Assembly (NCBI RefSeq): GCF_901542415.1
Contig: NZ_CABEHV010000004.1
Location: 496,001-560,000, forward strand
DNA length: 64,000 bases
Direction of reading: 5' to 3'
DNA from: Streptococcus mitis
GTDB lineage: Bacteria > Bacillota > Bacilli > Lactobacillales > Streptococcaceae
Positions within the stretch are counted from its first letter, which is position 1, and the number at the start of each line of letters is the position of its first letter. Under the pieces are notes generated by a model. That model saw nothing but the letters and a program-made list of their open reading frames with translations. It did not search any database and had not been told where the DNA came from. This document shows, piece after piece, positions 35,564-43,836 of this stretch. Made by a program: the position numbers and the translations under genes.

Positions 35564-35617
35564 ACGCATGTTGAGGCCGTACCATTGCTTGTCCGAGCTG
35601 AGGCATCAGCGAAGTAG
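35564..35617 (+). other. Attachment-site scar encoding a methyltransferase tail (site 4)
   Basis: One frame encodes THVEAVPLLVRAEASAK and a stop. The core ACGCATGTTGAG is identical to site 1, and both are preceded within 30 bases by GTGTAC. As the last copy it may be the original chromosomal 3' end displaced by the insertions. Confidence 0.6.
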
Positions 35618-35681
35618 GTGAAATTGTAAAAACTTTCATCTTAAGTAATTTTCCAAACATTTGGAATATAAGGAGAGAAAA

Positions 35682-35768
35682 ATGATTTTAGAAACGGAGA
35701 GATTGATTCTTCGCCCATGGGATAGGACTCGGAGAATGAGGAGGGGGACCGACGAAATGATACGGTAA
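35682..35768 (+). pseudogene. 5' remnant of a GNAT (RimJ/RimL-like) acetyltransferase
   Basis: After AGGAGAGAAAA the frame reads MILETERLILRPW, the standard start of RimJ/RimL-type acetyltransferases, then becomes unrelated and stops at 35768. The rest of the gene is missing, probably deleted. Confidence 0.6.
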
Positions 35769-35880
35769 GTCCGAACAGCTGAGTGAGGGATTGTGAGCTG
35801 GAGTCCTAAGTATTAAAACCGACAAATAGTGAAGTAGTCTTTGAGGTGAAAAAGTAAATTGGTTTTAAGGAGGTATTATA

Positions 35881-36513
35881 TTGATAGAAAGCAGACCTGA
35901 GTTTGATAAAATCACATCCTTTGATGAGTTTAATAAATACTATTGGTATCGTGATGAACTTTCACAACTATGTAAATCATTAGGATTAGAATATAGAGGT
36001 ACCAAACAAGAACTCAATCATATTATTGAGCAGTACTTTAAGGGTAATTTGATTAAAAAATCGTCAATAAAAAGGAAAAAGAAACGAGTAGAAGTCGTTA
36101 CCTTAAATACGCCCTTACTTGAATGTGGATTCTCCTTTAATACACACTTTAGAGAATATTTCTCAACTTTAACAGATGTTTCGTCCTTTAAATTTACTGC
36201 TGATATGGCGACTGCTTGGAGAAAAGTAAAAAGAGAAAATGATTTGAGTTTTACAATCCAAGATATGCTAAAAGTCTATTATGGAAATTCAGACTATGCC
36301 AAGTATGATCATTCGGTTTGTCAATGGAATCAATTTTTAAAGGATTTCTGTGCAGACGAAAATAGCCGCAACTACTCAAACAAGTTAAAAATAGCTTCTA
36401 TTCTTTGGAAAGAAGTTAGAAATTCAAAAGTTGAAAAAATTTATTCAAAGAATCTTTTGGCTGAATATGCTGATAAAATAAACGAGTATGGGGAAGTAGA
36501 AAAAACAGGCTAA
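35881..36513 (+). CDS. SAP/DUF6434-like hypothetical protein
   Basis: 210-residue basic protein starting with TTG 35881, 6 bases after GGAGGT. Residues 20-55 (WYRDELSQLCKSLGLEYRGT, then KQELNHIIEQYF) look like a SAP-type helix-extension-helix DNA-binding motif, and a lysine-rich stretch (KKSSIKRKKKR) follows. The C-terminal 120 residues resemble DUF6434 by eye. Probably DNA associated; role unknown. It ends 26 bases before the ADP-ribosylglycohydrolase frame. Confidence 0.7.
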   Translation: MIESRPEFDKITSFDEFNKYYWYRDELSQLCKSLGLEYRGTKQELNHIIEQYFKGNLIKKSSIKRKKKRVEVVTLNTPLLECGFSFNTHFREYFSTLTDVSSFKFTADMATAWRKVKRENDLSFTIQDMLKVYYGNSDYAKYDHSVCQWNQFLKDFCADENSRNYSNKLKIASILWKEVRNSKVEKIYSKNLLAEYADKINEYGEVEKTG

Positions 36514-36539
36514 ACCAATATTTCACATGGAGGAATCTT

Positions 36540-37354
36540 ATGCTAGGAGCAATAATTGGAGACATTGTCGGTTCTGTTTATGAATGGAACAATATCAAAA
36601 CGAAGGACTTTCCTTTATTTCGGAAGGATTGCTTTTTTACAGATGACACGGTTATGATCTGTGCTGTTGCAGATGCGATTATGAATGGGGGACAAAAAGA
36701 CGACTTCATTGATGCTATGAAGAAATATGGTAGAATGTATCCTGATGCTGATTATGGTGCTCGCTTTAATGCATGGCTAAACAGCGATAATCGTGAGCCT
36801 TATAATAGCTTTGGGAATGGTTCGGCTATGCGTGTTTCTCCATGGACTGTAGTTTTTATGCTAGAACCGGAATGTGGCCATCATCTAGAGAATTTGCGAG
36901 TCTTTCTGCAGAGGTAACTCATAATCATCCAGAAGGTATCAAAGGTGCAATGGCTACAGCTGATGCTATCTTTCTGTGTCGTTTTTACTTTCGTGGTTAT
37001 TGTAGAGAATACGAGCAACCAATTAAGGACAATCCTTGGGAGTGTAAAAGACGGATTAAGGATTATATAGAGAAGGCATACGGCTATAATCTATCTCAAA
37101 CTTTAGATGAAATCCGACCTAACTATCGTTTTAACGAAACATGTTAGGAAACTGTCCCTCAAGCCATTATCGCCTTTCTTGAGAGTACAGATTTCGAAGA
37201 TGCGATAAGAAGTGCCATCTCACTTGGTGGCGACAGTGATACTCTTGCTGCAATCACTGGCAGCATAGCCGAGGCAGCTTACGGAATTCCTGATTGGATA
37301 AAGGATAAGGCCTATTCTTACTTGGATGAACCCTTAAAGGATGTAGTTATGTGA
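36540..37354 (+). pseudogene. ADP-ribosylglycohydrolase, broken by a frameshift and an amber codon
   Basis: The start MLGAIIGDIVGSVYEW with TDDTVM (metal site, about residue 39) and FGNGSAMRVSP matches the family. After RVSP at about 36842 the frame shifts: the family continues in another frame as CSFYAR and then SAEVTHNHPEGIKGA. That frame reaches TAG at 37145-37147, where family members usually have Gln (C-x-ETVPQAI), and continues to LGGDSDTLAAITGSIAEAAY, the second metal-binding site, and the stop at 37354. It would remove ADP-ribose from proteins; two lesions make activity unlikely. Confidence 0.85.
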
Positions 37355-37492
37355 TGGGAAAATAGAATAAAAGTGTATTAATCTCCAGTACGTCAAATTT
37401 CTCTTTTCTGTAATTTCATTGTATAATGGGAGTACATTTACTTGCATACGACGAAATGTAACTATTTCTAACGAATATTAAGGAGAACATTA

Positions 37493-38374
37493 ATGAAAAA
37501 AGCAATGGTAATTATCAACCCTACTTCTGGTGGCGAGAAGGCTTTGGATTACAAAGAAAAGCTGGAGAATAAAGTAAAAGAATATTTTGAGCATGTAGAA
37601 ACCAAAATTACCGAAAAAGCTCTGGATGCAACACATTTTGCTGAAGAGGCTTCACGTGAGCAGTACGATGCAGTAGTTGTTTTTGGTGGAGATGGGACTG
37701 TCAATGAAGTTATTTCGGGTATTGCTGAGAGGGACTACATTCCTAAGTTGGGTATTATCCCTGGTGGTACGGGTAACCTCATTACAAAACTGTTGGAAAT
37801 CAATCAAGACATCGATGGAGCTATTGAGGAACTTGATTTTAACTTAACCAACAAGATTGATATCGGTAAAGCAAATGACAATTATTTTGGTTATATTTTT
37901 AGTATCGGTTCACTTCCTGAGGCGATTCACAATGTTGAAATCGAGGACAAGACAAAATTCGGTATTTTAGCCTATGCTGTAAATACTATGAAGTCTGTCA
38001 TGACGGATCAGGTCTTTAATATTAAGGTTGAGACAGAAAATGGAAATTATGTTGGTGAAGCTAGCCATGTGTTGGTTCTCTTGACAAATTACTTCGCTGA
38101 TAAGAAAATCTTTGAAGAAAATAAAGACGGCTATGCCAACATTTTGATTCTGAAAGATGCTTCTATATTCTCTAAATTATCCGTCATTCCTGATTTACTA
38201 AAAGGGGATGTTGTCGCAAATGATAATATCGAGTATATCAAAGCTCGTAATATTAAAATTTCTTCTGATAGTGAATTGGAGTCGGATGTTGATGGCGATA
38301 AATCGGATAATCTACCTGTAGAAATCAAAGTCCTAGCTCAGCGAGTAGAAGTATTTTCAAAACCGAAAGAGTAA
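37493..38374 (+). CDS. Diacylglycerol/lipid kinase, YegS/DgkB family
   Basis: 293-residue cytoplasmic lipid kinase. The N-terminal catalytic domain shows the NPTSGG motif (residues 9-14), the nucleotide loop VVFGGDGTVNEV (about 61-72) and GIIPGGTGN (about 85-93). Family members recycle diacylglycerol to phosphatidic acid during phospholipid and lipoteichoic acid turnover. It has its own promoter (TATAAT at about 37421) and an AGGAGAAC ribosome site. Confidence 0.88.
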   Translation: MKKAMVIINPTSGGEKALDYKEKLENKVKEYFEHVETKITEKALDATHFAEEASREQYDAVVVFGGDGTVNEVISGIAERDYIPKLGIIPGGTGNLITKLLEINQDIDGAIEELDFNLTNKIDIGKANDNYFGYIFSIGSLPEAIHNVEIEDKTKFGILAYAVNTMKSVMTDQVFNIKVETENGNYVGEASHVLVLLTNYFADKKIFEENKDGYANILILKDASIFSKLSVIPDLLKGDVVANDNIEYIKARNIKISSDSELESDVDGDKSDNLPVEIKVLAQRVEVFSKPKE

Positions 38375-38437
38375 AAGATAAAAATTAGTTTATTATTCAC
38401 AACGAAATTAAGTTCTATATCAACGATTGGAGGAGGA

Positions 38438-38923
38438 ATGAATTCTCTATTTGATGAATTTCGAACAATTTGTTATCATTTAAACCAAATCGGAATCACA
38501 CCGACTCTCATGGGGTCCTTGGGTTTTGAATACCGTTCAAATGAGGAATGGAGGCCGTCTGACATTGACATTCATGTGCCTGGTGATCCTAGAGGTTGGG
38601 AAGCACCTGATCATCTCAGAATTTATGAGTGGGACAAGATAATGAAAGTGATGAAACACTTAGGCTACGCCTTAATAGATATTCATGAGCATGAATTCCA
38701 AAAAGATGGTCTGAGTGTTGAATTCGGAAGTATCGATTCTTTACCTGATTTTGCAGGAGTTTCGGAATCGGATATAGAGCTGATTCATCTCGAAAACATC
38801 ACTTTTCGCGTTCCAAGTTTGGAACAGTTTTTAAGTATTTATAAGGCTTCTTCCCAAGATTCTTATCGAAATGAGCACAATAACAATAAGGATTTTAAAA
38901 AAATTGAGTGGATGGAAAGATAG
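38438..38923 (+). CDS. Nucleotidyltransferase-like protein (often misnamed phosphoribosylanthranilate isomerase)
   Basis: 161-residue protein with LMGSLGFEYRSNEEWRPSDI followed by DIHVPGDPRGW. The GS...D-x-D spacing resembles a nucleotidyltransferase fold. C-terminal RVPSLEQFLSIYKASSQDSY also fits that fold. Streptococcal homologues are often labelled phosphoribosylanthranilate isomerase; I see no TIM-barrel to support that. GGAGGA precedes the ATG at 38438, 63 bases after the lipid kinase, so cotranscription is possible. Confidence 0.6.
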   Translation: MNSLFDEFRTICYHLNQIGITPTLMGSLGFEYRSNEEWRPSDIDIHVPGDPRGWEAPDHLRIYEWDKIMKVMKHLGYALIDIHEHEFQKDGLSVEFGSIDSLPDFAGVSESDIELIHLENITFRVPSLEQFLSIYKASSQDSYRNEHNNNKDFKKIEWMER

Positions 38924-38942
38924 TTGTAAATCATCATTTGAA

Positions 38943-38976
38943 AAGTAGCAAGTTGTAAGACTGGCTGCTTTTTTAT
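38943..38976 (+). terminator. Terminator-like hairpin
   Basis: AGTAGC pairs with GCTGCT over a 14-base loop, then six T residues. It ends the lipid kinase transcript. Confidence 0.6.
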
Positions 38977-39035
38977 TTATAGAACCAAACCACTAGAATC
39001 TACGGACAAGCCTTGAAAATAAAATACGAAAGTAG

Positions 39036-39070
39036 TATACTGGGATTACGATTATGAAAACGTTTGCGCA
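39036..39070 (+). promoter_or_regulatory. Promoter with CcpA-type cre site
   Basis: A TATACT box at about 39036 is followed by TGAAAACGTTTGCGCA (39055-39070), which fits the catabolite-responsive element consensus at nearly all fixed positions. Placed after the -10 box, it should cause glucose repression of the glycosidase gene. Confidence 0.7.
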
Positions 39071-39105
39071 ATAAGATAAATAAAAGTGAATTAGGAGACA
39101 GAACA

Positions 39106-40878
39106 GTGGAATTAACAGCCATTTACCACAGACCAGAGTCGGAGTTTGCCTATCTTTATAAGGATAAGAAGCTTCATATTCGGATTCGAACTAAGAAAGG
39201 GGACATTGAAAGCATCAACTTGCATTATGGTGACCCTTTTATCTTTATGGAGGAGTTTTATCAGGATACAAAAGAAATGTCCAAGGTAACTTCTGATGCC
39301 ATCTTTGATTATTGGCAGGTTGAAGTGTCCGTTGACTTTGCACGTATCCAGTATCTCTTTGAAGTCACGGATACAGAAGGTCAAAGTATTTTGTATGGCG
39401 ATAAAGGGTGTGTGGAAAATTCTCTAGAAAATCTTCATGCTATTGGGAATGGATTTAAGTTGCCTTATCTTCATGAGATTGATGCCTGCAAGGTTCCTGA
39501 CTGGGTTTCAAATACGGTATGGTATCAGATATTTCCTGAGAGATTTGCTAATGGAAATGCTCGATTAAACCCAGAAGGGTCATTAGACTGGGATTCATCT
39601 ATCACACCTCAGAGTGATGATTTCTTTGGTGGTGATTTACAGGGGATTATTGACCATCTGGATTACTTGCAAGACTTGGGCATTACTGGACTTTATCTTT
39701 GTCCGATTTTTGAATCTACGAGCAATCATAAGTACAATACGACAGATTACTTTGAAATTGACCGTCATTTTGGAGACAAGGAGACCTTTCGGGAGCTGGT
39801 TGAGCAAGCTCATCAGCGTGGCATGAAAATCATGTTGGATGCGGTATTTAACCATATTGGTTCGCAATCGCCTCAATGGCAAGATGTTGTAAAAAATGGT
39901 GAGGAATCTGCTTACAAAGATTGGTTTCATATTCAAGAATTCCCAGTGACTACTGAAAAGCTAGCTAATAAGAGAGACTTACCCTATCACGCTTTTGGTT
40001 TCGAGGACTATATGCCTAAGCTAAATACAGCCAATCCAGAGGTTAAGGGCTATCTTTTAAAGGTTGCGACTTATTGGATTGAAGAGTTTGATATTGATGC
40101 TTGGCGTTTGGATGTGGCTAATGAGATTGATCATCAGTTTTGGAAGGATTTTCGAAAGGCAGTTTTAGCTAAAAAGCCTGATCTTTATATTTTAGGAGAA
40201 GTCTGGCATACGGCTCAGCCTTGGCTAAATGGAGATGAGTTCCATGCGGTTATGAATTATCCTTTATCTGATAGTATCAAGGACTATTTCTTACGATGCG
40301 TTAAGAAGACTGACCAGTTCATCGATGAGATCAATGGCCAATCTATGTATTACAAACAACAGATTTCAGAGGTTATGTTTAATCTCTTGGATTCTCATGA
40401 TACAGAACGAATCTTGTGGACTGCCAATGAGGATGTTCAATTGGTTAAATCAGCCTTAGCTTGTCTCTTTTTACAAAAAGGGACACCCTGCATCTATTAC
40501 GGAACCGAGCTTTCCTTGACTGGCGGTCCAGACCCAGATTGTCGACGTTGTATGCCTTGGGAACGTGTATCAAGTGACAATGATATGCTGAATTTCATAA
40601 AGCAGCTGATTAATATTAGAAAACAAGCGTCAGCAACCATTCAGCATGGTAAGTATGATCTTCAAGAAATCAAACCAGATCTAGTAGCCTTGGAATGGAA
40701 ATACGAAGGACAGGTTCTCAAAGCTATATTCAACCAATCGACAGAAGATTATCTTTTAGAGAAGGAAACCGTAGCACTAGCGAACAATTGCAAAGAATTG
40801 GAGAATCAGCTTGTGATTTATCCAAATGGGCTTGTGATTTTCATTAAAGAGCAATTAAGAGTAATAGGAAAGTTGTAG
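39106..40878 (+). CDS. GH13 alpha-glycosidase (neopullulanase/cyclomaltodextrinase type)
   Basis: 590-residue enzyme that hydrolyses alpha-glucans or maltodextrins. It has an N-terminal beta domain typical of neopullulanases (residues 1-125), then a GH13 barrel with WYQIFPERFANG, LDAVFNHIG, the nucleophile Asp in WRLDVANEID, the acid Glu in LGEVWH and the third Asp in DSHDTERIL. I start at GTG 39106, with TTAGGAGA 8 bases before; the frame opens earlier at 39064 without a ribosome site. No signal peptide, so it is cytoplasmic. The cre site upstream predicts carbon control. Confidence 0.9.
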   Translation: MELTAIYHRPESEFAYLYKDKKLHIRIRTKKGDIESINLHYGDPFIFMEEFYQDTKEMSKVTSDAIFDYWQVEVSVDFARIQYLFEVTDTEGQSILYGDKGCVENSLENLHAIGNGFKLPYLHEIDACKVPDWVSNTVWYQIFPERFANGNARLNPEGSLDWDSSITPQSDDFFGGDLQGIIDHLDYLQDLGITGLYLCPIFESTSNHKYNTTDYFEIDRHFGDKETFRELVEQAHQRGMKIMLDAVFNHIGSQSPQWQDVVKNGEESAYKDWFHIQEFPVTTEKLANKRDLPYHAFGFEDYMPKLNTANPEVKGYLLKVATYWIEEFDIDAWRLDVANEIDHQFWKDFRKAVLAKKPDLYILGEVWHTAQPWLNGDEFHAVMNYPLSDSIKDYFLRCVKKTDQFIDEINGQSMYYKQQISEVMFNLLDSHDTERILWTANEDVQLVKSALACLFLQKGTPCIYYGTELSLTGGPDPDCRRCMPWERVSSDNDMLNFIKQLINIRKQASATIQHGKYDLQEIKPDLVALEWKYEGQVLKAIFNQSTEDYLLEKETVALANNCKELENQLVIYPNGLVIFIKEQLRVIGKL

Positions 40879-40966
40879 TATAGAGAACATTTTACAAACA
40901 GACTATTTGTCGTCTTGCTACAATTGGTATATAATTTAACTTAGAGAAAAAAGGAGGACTGATCGA

Positions 40967-41278
40967 ATGGAATTAAAAGATTTTACAGAAAAAGAACAGG
41001 AAATGATTAAGAAGGGACTTACGACGTCTAAGATTAGTGACAAGGAAACTGCTGAGAAGATTCTTGCACTAGTACCACAAGACTTGATTAAGCGCATTCC
41101 GTTTTTTGTCAGAAAACATGCTACGACACGTACGATTAAACGCATTTCAATTGAACACCCTGAGCTCTACGCTGCAGCTCAAACAAGTGGTGAGATTCCA
41201 GAAAAAGAACGCGAAGAATTGCGTCAGATTATCACAACTATCTTTGAACAAAAGATGAATAAGCATAGTATTAAGTAA
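40967..41278 (+). CDS. Hypothetical small protein
   Basis: 103-residue highly charged helical protein (MELKDFTEKEQEMIKKGLTT), not recognised. A TATAAT box at about 40930 and AGGAGG before the ATG give it its own promoter. It ends 4 bases before the hydrolase gene and is probably cotranscribed with it. No catalytic or membrane motif is visible. Confidence 0.75.
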   Translation: MELKDFTEKEQEMIKKGLTTSKISDKETAEKILALVPQDLIKRIPFFVRKHATTRTIKRISIEHPELYAAAQTSGEIPEKEREELRQIITTIFEQKMNKHSIK

Positions 41279-41282
41279 TTGG

Positions 41283-41999
41283 ATGAGAACATTTTTTATT
41301 GGCAGTTTGGGAAGCAATGTCTATCATAGCAAGGATTTTCTTCAAGAGCTAGATTCGCAGGTCTATTTTCTAAATCCATATGAAAAGCATCTTCGAGATG
41401 AAACAGAATTGAAATCATGGTTTAAAAATGAGATTGTAGAGGAAGAATCTATTTATCTGATAGGCCATTCTCTTGGAGGAGATTTGGCTCGTTATCTCGC
41501 ATCGGAATTTCAAGAAGTGAAGAAACTGATTCTTTTGGATGGTGGCTATCTAGATTTAGATAAGATTTTACCTTTAGATACAGAGTTAGAGGAAGCTAAA
41601 AACTATATCGAATCTCAAGTCGTTTCAGACTTAGCTCTTCTTATTTCTAAAGAGAAATCTGAAGCAAAGTATTGGTCAGAAAATATGGAGGAAGCTGTAA
41701 GACAGTCTTATCACTGGAATGCGGAATATAATAGATATGAGTTAGCTATAAATTCTGAAAATATAGAAGCGATTCTTCGACTACGGCGGAAAATCCAAGC
41801 TTTTAAGAGAGAAGTGGGGGATACCTTGTTTATCAGTCCTCGCTATCCTAATGAAGCTATATGGAGAGAGGAAGCCCTAAAAGAATTGCCAGACTGTTTT
41901 GATACTATTTTTCTAAAAAACTTTAGTCATGAGCTTTATATTGAAGCGCCTAAAGAAATCGCTAGTATGATTAATGAGTGGCTCGCTTATTCTCAATGA
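41283..41999 (+). CDS. Alpha/beta hydrolase family protein
   Basis: 238-residue cytoplasmic hydrolase with the nucleophile elbow GHSLGG (Ser about residue 61) on YLIGHSLGGDLARYL, and the late His in NFSHELY near residue 219. The acid residue is not assigned. Substrate unknown. It follows the small protein by 4 bases in one operon. No signal peptide. Confidence 0.8.
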   Translation: MRTFFIGSLGSNVYHSKDFLQELDSQVYFLNPYEKHLRDETELKSWFKNEIVEEESIYLIGHSLGGDLARYLASEFQEVKKLILLDGGYLDLDKILPLDTELEEAKNYIESQVVSDLALLISKEKSEAKYWSENMEEAVRQSYHWNAEYNRYELAINSENIEAILRLRRKIQAFKREVGDTLFISPRYPNEAIWREEALKELPDCFDTIFLKNFSHELYIEAPKEIASMINEWLAYSQ

Positions 42000-42137
42000 G
42001 CTACTTGTATTGCTTGAATGGCAAAAGCTTCGAAATCTTTCAAAATAGTGGCATTAATAACTTTTCAGAACCATAATATTTATTTAATCTGATGAATATT
42101 GTGATAGATATTGTTACTGGAACGAATTATCCCGCCA

Positions 42138-42166
42138 TTGTAATTACCGTAATGATTTGTTATAAT
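42138..42166 (+). promoter_or_regulatory. Promoter of the antitoxin/Doc operon with an internal palindrome
   Basis: TTGTAA (42138-42143) and TATAAT (42161-42166) are 17 bases apart. The spacer contains ATTACCGTAAT (42143-42153), a perfect palindrome around one C, well placed for autorepression by the antitoxin. Confidence 0.65.
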
Positions 42167-42186
42167 ATGACAAAGGAGGAAATCAT

Positions 42187-42423
42187 ATGGTAGTAAAAAC
42201 AAGAAAACAAGGAAATTCAATCACCATTACGATTCCAAGTGAATTTAATATTCCAAGTGGTGTTAAATACGAAGCTAAATTGTTACCAAGTGGTGAGATT
42301 ATCTTTACTCCTGAAGAATTGGATCAGCAGGTTTCTTATATATCTGATGATGCCTTTGACCTAAATTTAGATAAAATATTTGACGAGTACGACGATGTTT
42401 TCAAAGCTTTGGTGGAAAAATGA
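42187..42423 (+). CDS. Antitoxin of a Doc-type system (AbrB/MazE-like)
   Basis: 78-residue protein. The N-terminal half (VVKTRKQGNSITITIPSEFN) is a swapped-hairpin AbrB/MazE DNA-binding domain; the C-terminal half is acidic (FDLNLDKIFDEYDDVF) and should bind the toxin. It overlaps the toxin start by 4 bases. Together they form a typical type II toxin-antitoxin operon with autorepression. Confidence 0.85.
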   Translation: MVVKTRKQGNSITITIPSEFNIPSGVKYEAKLLPSGEIIFTPEELDQQVSYISDDAFDLNLDKIFDEYDDVFKALVEK

Positions 42424-42833
42424 CAATCTATCTAACAGAAAAGCAAATTGAAAAAATAAATGTTTTAGCAATTCAACGGTATTCTCCAAATGAGAAAATT
42501 CAAACAGTTAGTCCTTCGGCTTTAAACATGATTGTTAATTTACCAGAACAATTTGTCTTTGGGAAGCCTCTTTATCCAACAATTTTTGATAAAGCAACGA
42601 TACTATTTGTCCAATTGATAAAGAAGCATGTTTTTGCCAATGCTAATAAACGAACTGCTTTCTTCGTTTTGGTGAAATTTCTACAGTTAAATCGATATCG
42701 TTTTTCTGTAACTGTTGAAGAAGCGGTAAATATGTGCGTAACTATCGCAGTAGAATCCTTAACAGATGAAAGGTTAATCACTTATGCCAAATGGGTCTCT
42801 GAACATTCGTCTATAATTAATGGAAAAAATTAA
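42420..42833 (+). CDS. doc: Doc-type toxin (Fic fold kinase)
   Basis: 137-residue Fic/Doc protein with the signature HVFANANKRTAF (about residues 70-81), which fits the H-x-F-x-[DN]-x-N-K-R motif used to phosphorylate EF-Tu in Doc toxins. Intact, so presumably restrained by the antitoxin encoded just upstream. It ends before a strong hairpin (about 42868-42916). Confidence 0.88.
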   Translation: MTIYLTEKQIEKINVLAIQRYSPNEKIQTVSPSALNMIVNLPEQFVFGKPLYPTIFDKATILFVQLIKKHVFANANKRTAFFVLVKFLQLNRYRFSVTVEEAVNMCVTIAVESLTDERLITYAKWVSEHSSIINGKN

Positions 42834-42865
42834 GCTCAACTATTCAATTCATGTAAGTATAAATA

Positions 42866-42917
42866 AAGAGACAATATTAGAAATCTGTAATGCAGAAACG
42901 AATATTGTCTCTTTTTT
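42866..42917 (+). terminator. Terminator after doc
   Basis: AAAGAGACAATATT pairs with AATATTGTCTCTTT and is followed by T residues; long stem with a 24-base loop. Confidence 0.8.
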
Positions 42918-42964
42918 ATTGATGAGTGAGAATTTTTGGCGTCTTCCTACATCTCGTATAAACA

Positions 42965-43020
42965 AAAAACGAACGGGCTCTTTTTCTGTCATTCAGAAGA
43001 GAACTTGTTCGTTTTTTCTT
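42965..43020 (-). terminator. Terminator of the permease operon
   Basis: AAAAAACGAACGGGCTCTTT pairs with the later AGAAGAGAACTTGTTCGTTTTTT in a long, imperfect stem. T-rich on both strands, so it can end both the minus-strand operon and any readthrough from doc. Confidence 0.75.
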
Positions 43021-43836
43021 TTAAAACACGCGATACACGTAGGGATTTTCTGGTTTATCAACTTTGGTAAAGCTATCGATTTCTAAGGTTGGGAGATTTT
43101 GTTTGAGTTCTTTATGGTAGTGATTGACCAGTTTTCCTTTAGCCGTTATCCAGGTGTTATTTTCATACTGTCGGGTATTTCCCTTGGTCAGCAATCCATA
43201 CACACCTGAATCCGCAATACAGTGGATAATGCCGAAGCGGAACAAAAATTGGCTATTGGAGTGACTGGGGTCGTTATAGACAAAGCCTGTAAACTGGACT
43301 GTCTTGCCTTCAAACTCATCTGGATAGTCGTAGATGGCTTCCATGACTTCCATATAGTTTTCATTAGTGATCTGAATACTATCTTGGGACAAGTATTTAT
43401 CCGCCGCCGTTCGCATTTCCTTTTCATAGGCTGTTTTTGAGAAATAAGAACTGGTATCTGGTTTCAAATATTGGCTTGTTGTCCCTTCGCTGGTCTGAAT
43501 GGCTTGGTCTGTTCCTTCTGATAGAGGAAAATGATAACCTTTAGCAGAAACAGTCTGAGAATCCAAGCTAACAGTTGGGAAAGTTAAACCGACAACAATC
43601 GGAATAGCCAGAAGAGCAACACTTGTCACCTTGGCCAAGCGACCGTTCAAATGACTGTGGGTTTTGACTTGTTTCATCCAGATATACACTTGAACGATTG
43701 CCAAGATAAAGGAAAGCACCATGGAAATATAGGCCAGATAGGAATAGTGCATGTTGATGTACTGGTTTAATTTTCCCGACAGATGGAGATAAATGGTCAG
43801 TTCAAAATAGCCAGCTAAAACTAAAAATCGAATCAT
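43021..43836 (-). CDS. TIGR03943 family membrane protein
   Basis: 271-residue protein with two or three N-terminal membrane helices (about 2-22, 30-52, 72-92) and a C-terminal extracytoplasmic domain with FTGFVYNDPSHSNSQFLFRF and RFGIIHCIADSGVYGLLT. It is the partner of the UPF0718-type permease upstream, whose stop it overlaps by 4 bases. The pair is common in Firmicutes; the substrate is unknown, and metal or small-molecule transport has been suggested. Confidence 0.82.
   Translation of the reverse strand: MIRFLVLAGYFELTIYLHLSGKLNQYINMHYSYLAYISMVLSFILAIVQVYIWMKQVKTHSHLNGRLAKVTSVALLAIPIVVGLTFPTVSLDSQTVSAKGYHFPLSEGTDQAIQTSEGTTSQYLKPDTSSYFSKTAYEKEMRTAADKYLSQDSIQITNENYMEVMEAIYDYPDEFEGKTVQFTGFVYNDPSHSNSQFLFRFGIIHCIADSGVYGLLTKGNTRQYENNTWITAKGKLVNHYHKELKQNLPTLEIDSFTKVDKPENPYVYRVF

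Larger units (their letters stand above)
35474..35880 (+). other. Intergenic stretch with attachment scar 4 and a GNAT gene remnant
   Basis: About 400 bases without an intact gene. It holds the methyltransferase-tail scar at 35564-35617, the first codons of a GNAT acetyltransferase at 35682-35768, and unassigned sequence to the GGAGGT ribosome site at 35869. It probably marks the return to core chromosome. Confidence 0.6.

Noticed and set aside
20509..37147. Reassignment of TAG as a sense codon in this genome
   Set aside because: Several intact genes here (pezT, the XRE gene at 19248, the gene at 38438) end with TAG, so it is a normal stop; individual mutations are the simpler explanation.
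38438..38923. Phosphoribosylanthranilate isomerase
   Set aside because: The name is often attached to this streptococcal family, but no TIM-barrel or tryptophan pathway context is visible; a nucleotidyltransferase-like fold fits better.
43188..43440. Overlapping frames on both strands within the TIGR03943 gene
   Set aside because: Shadow frames of a clear membrane protein gene; no start signals.
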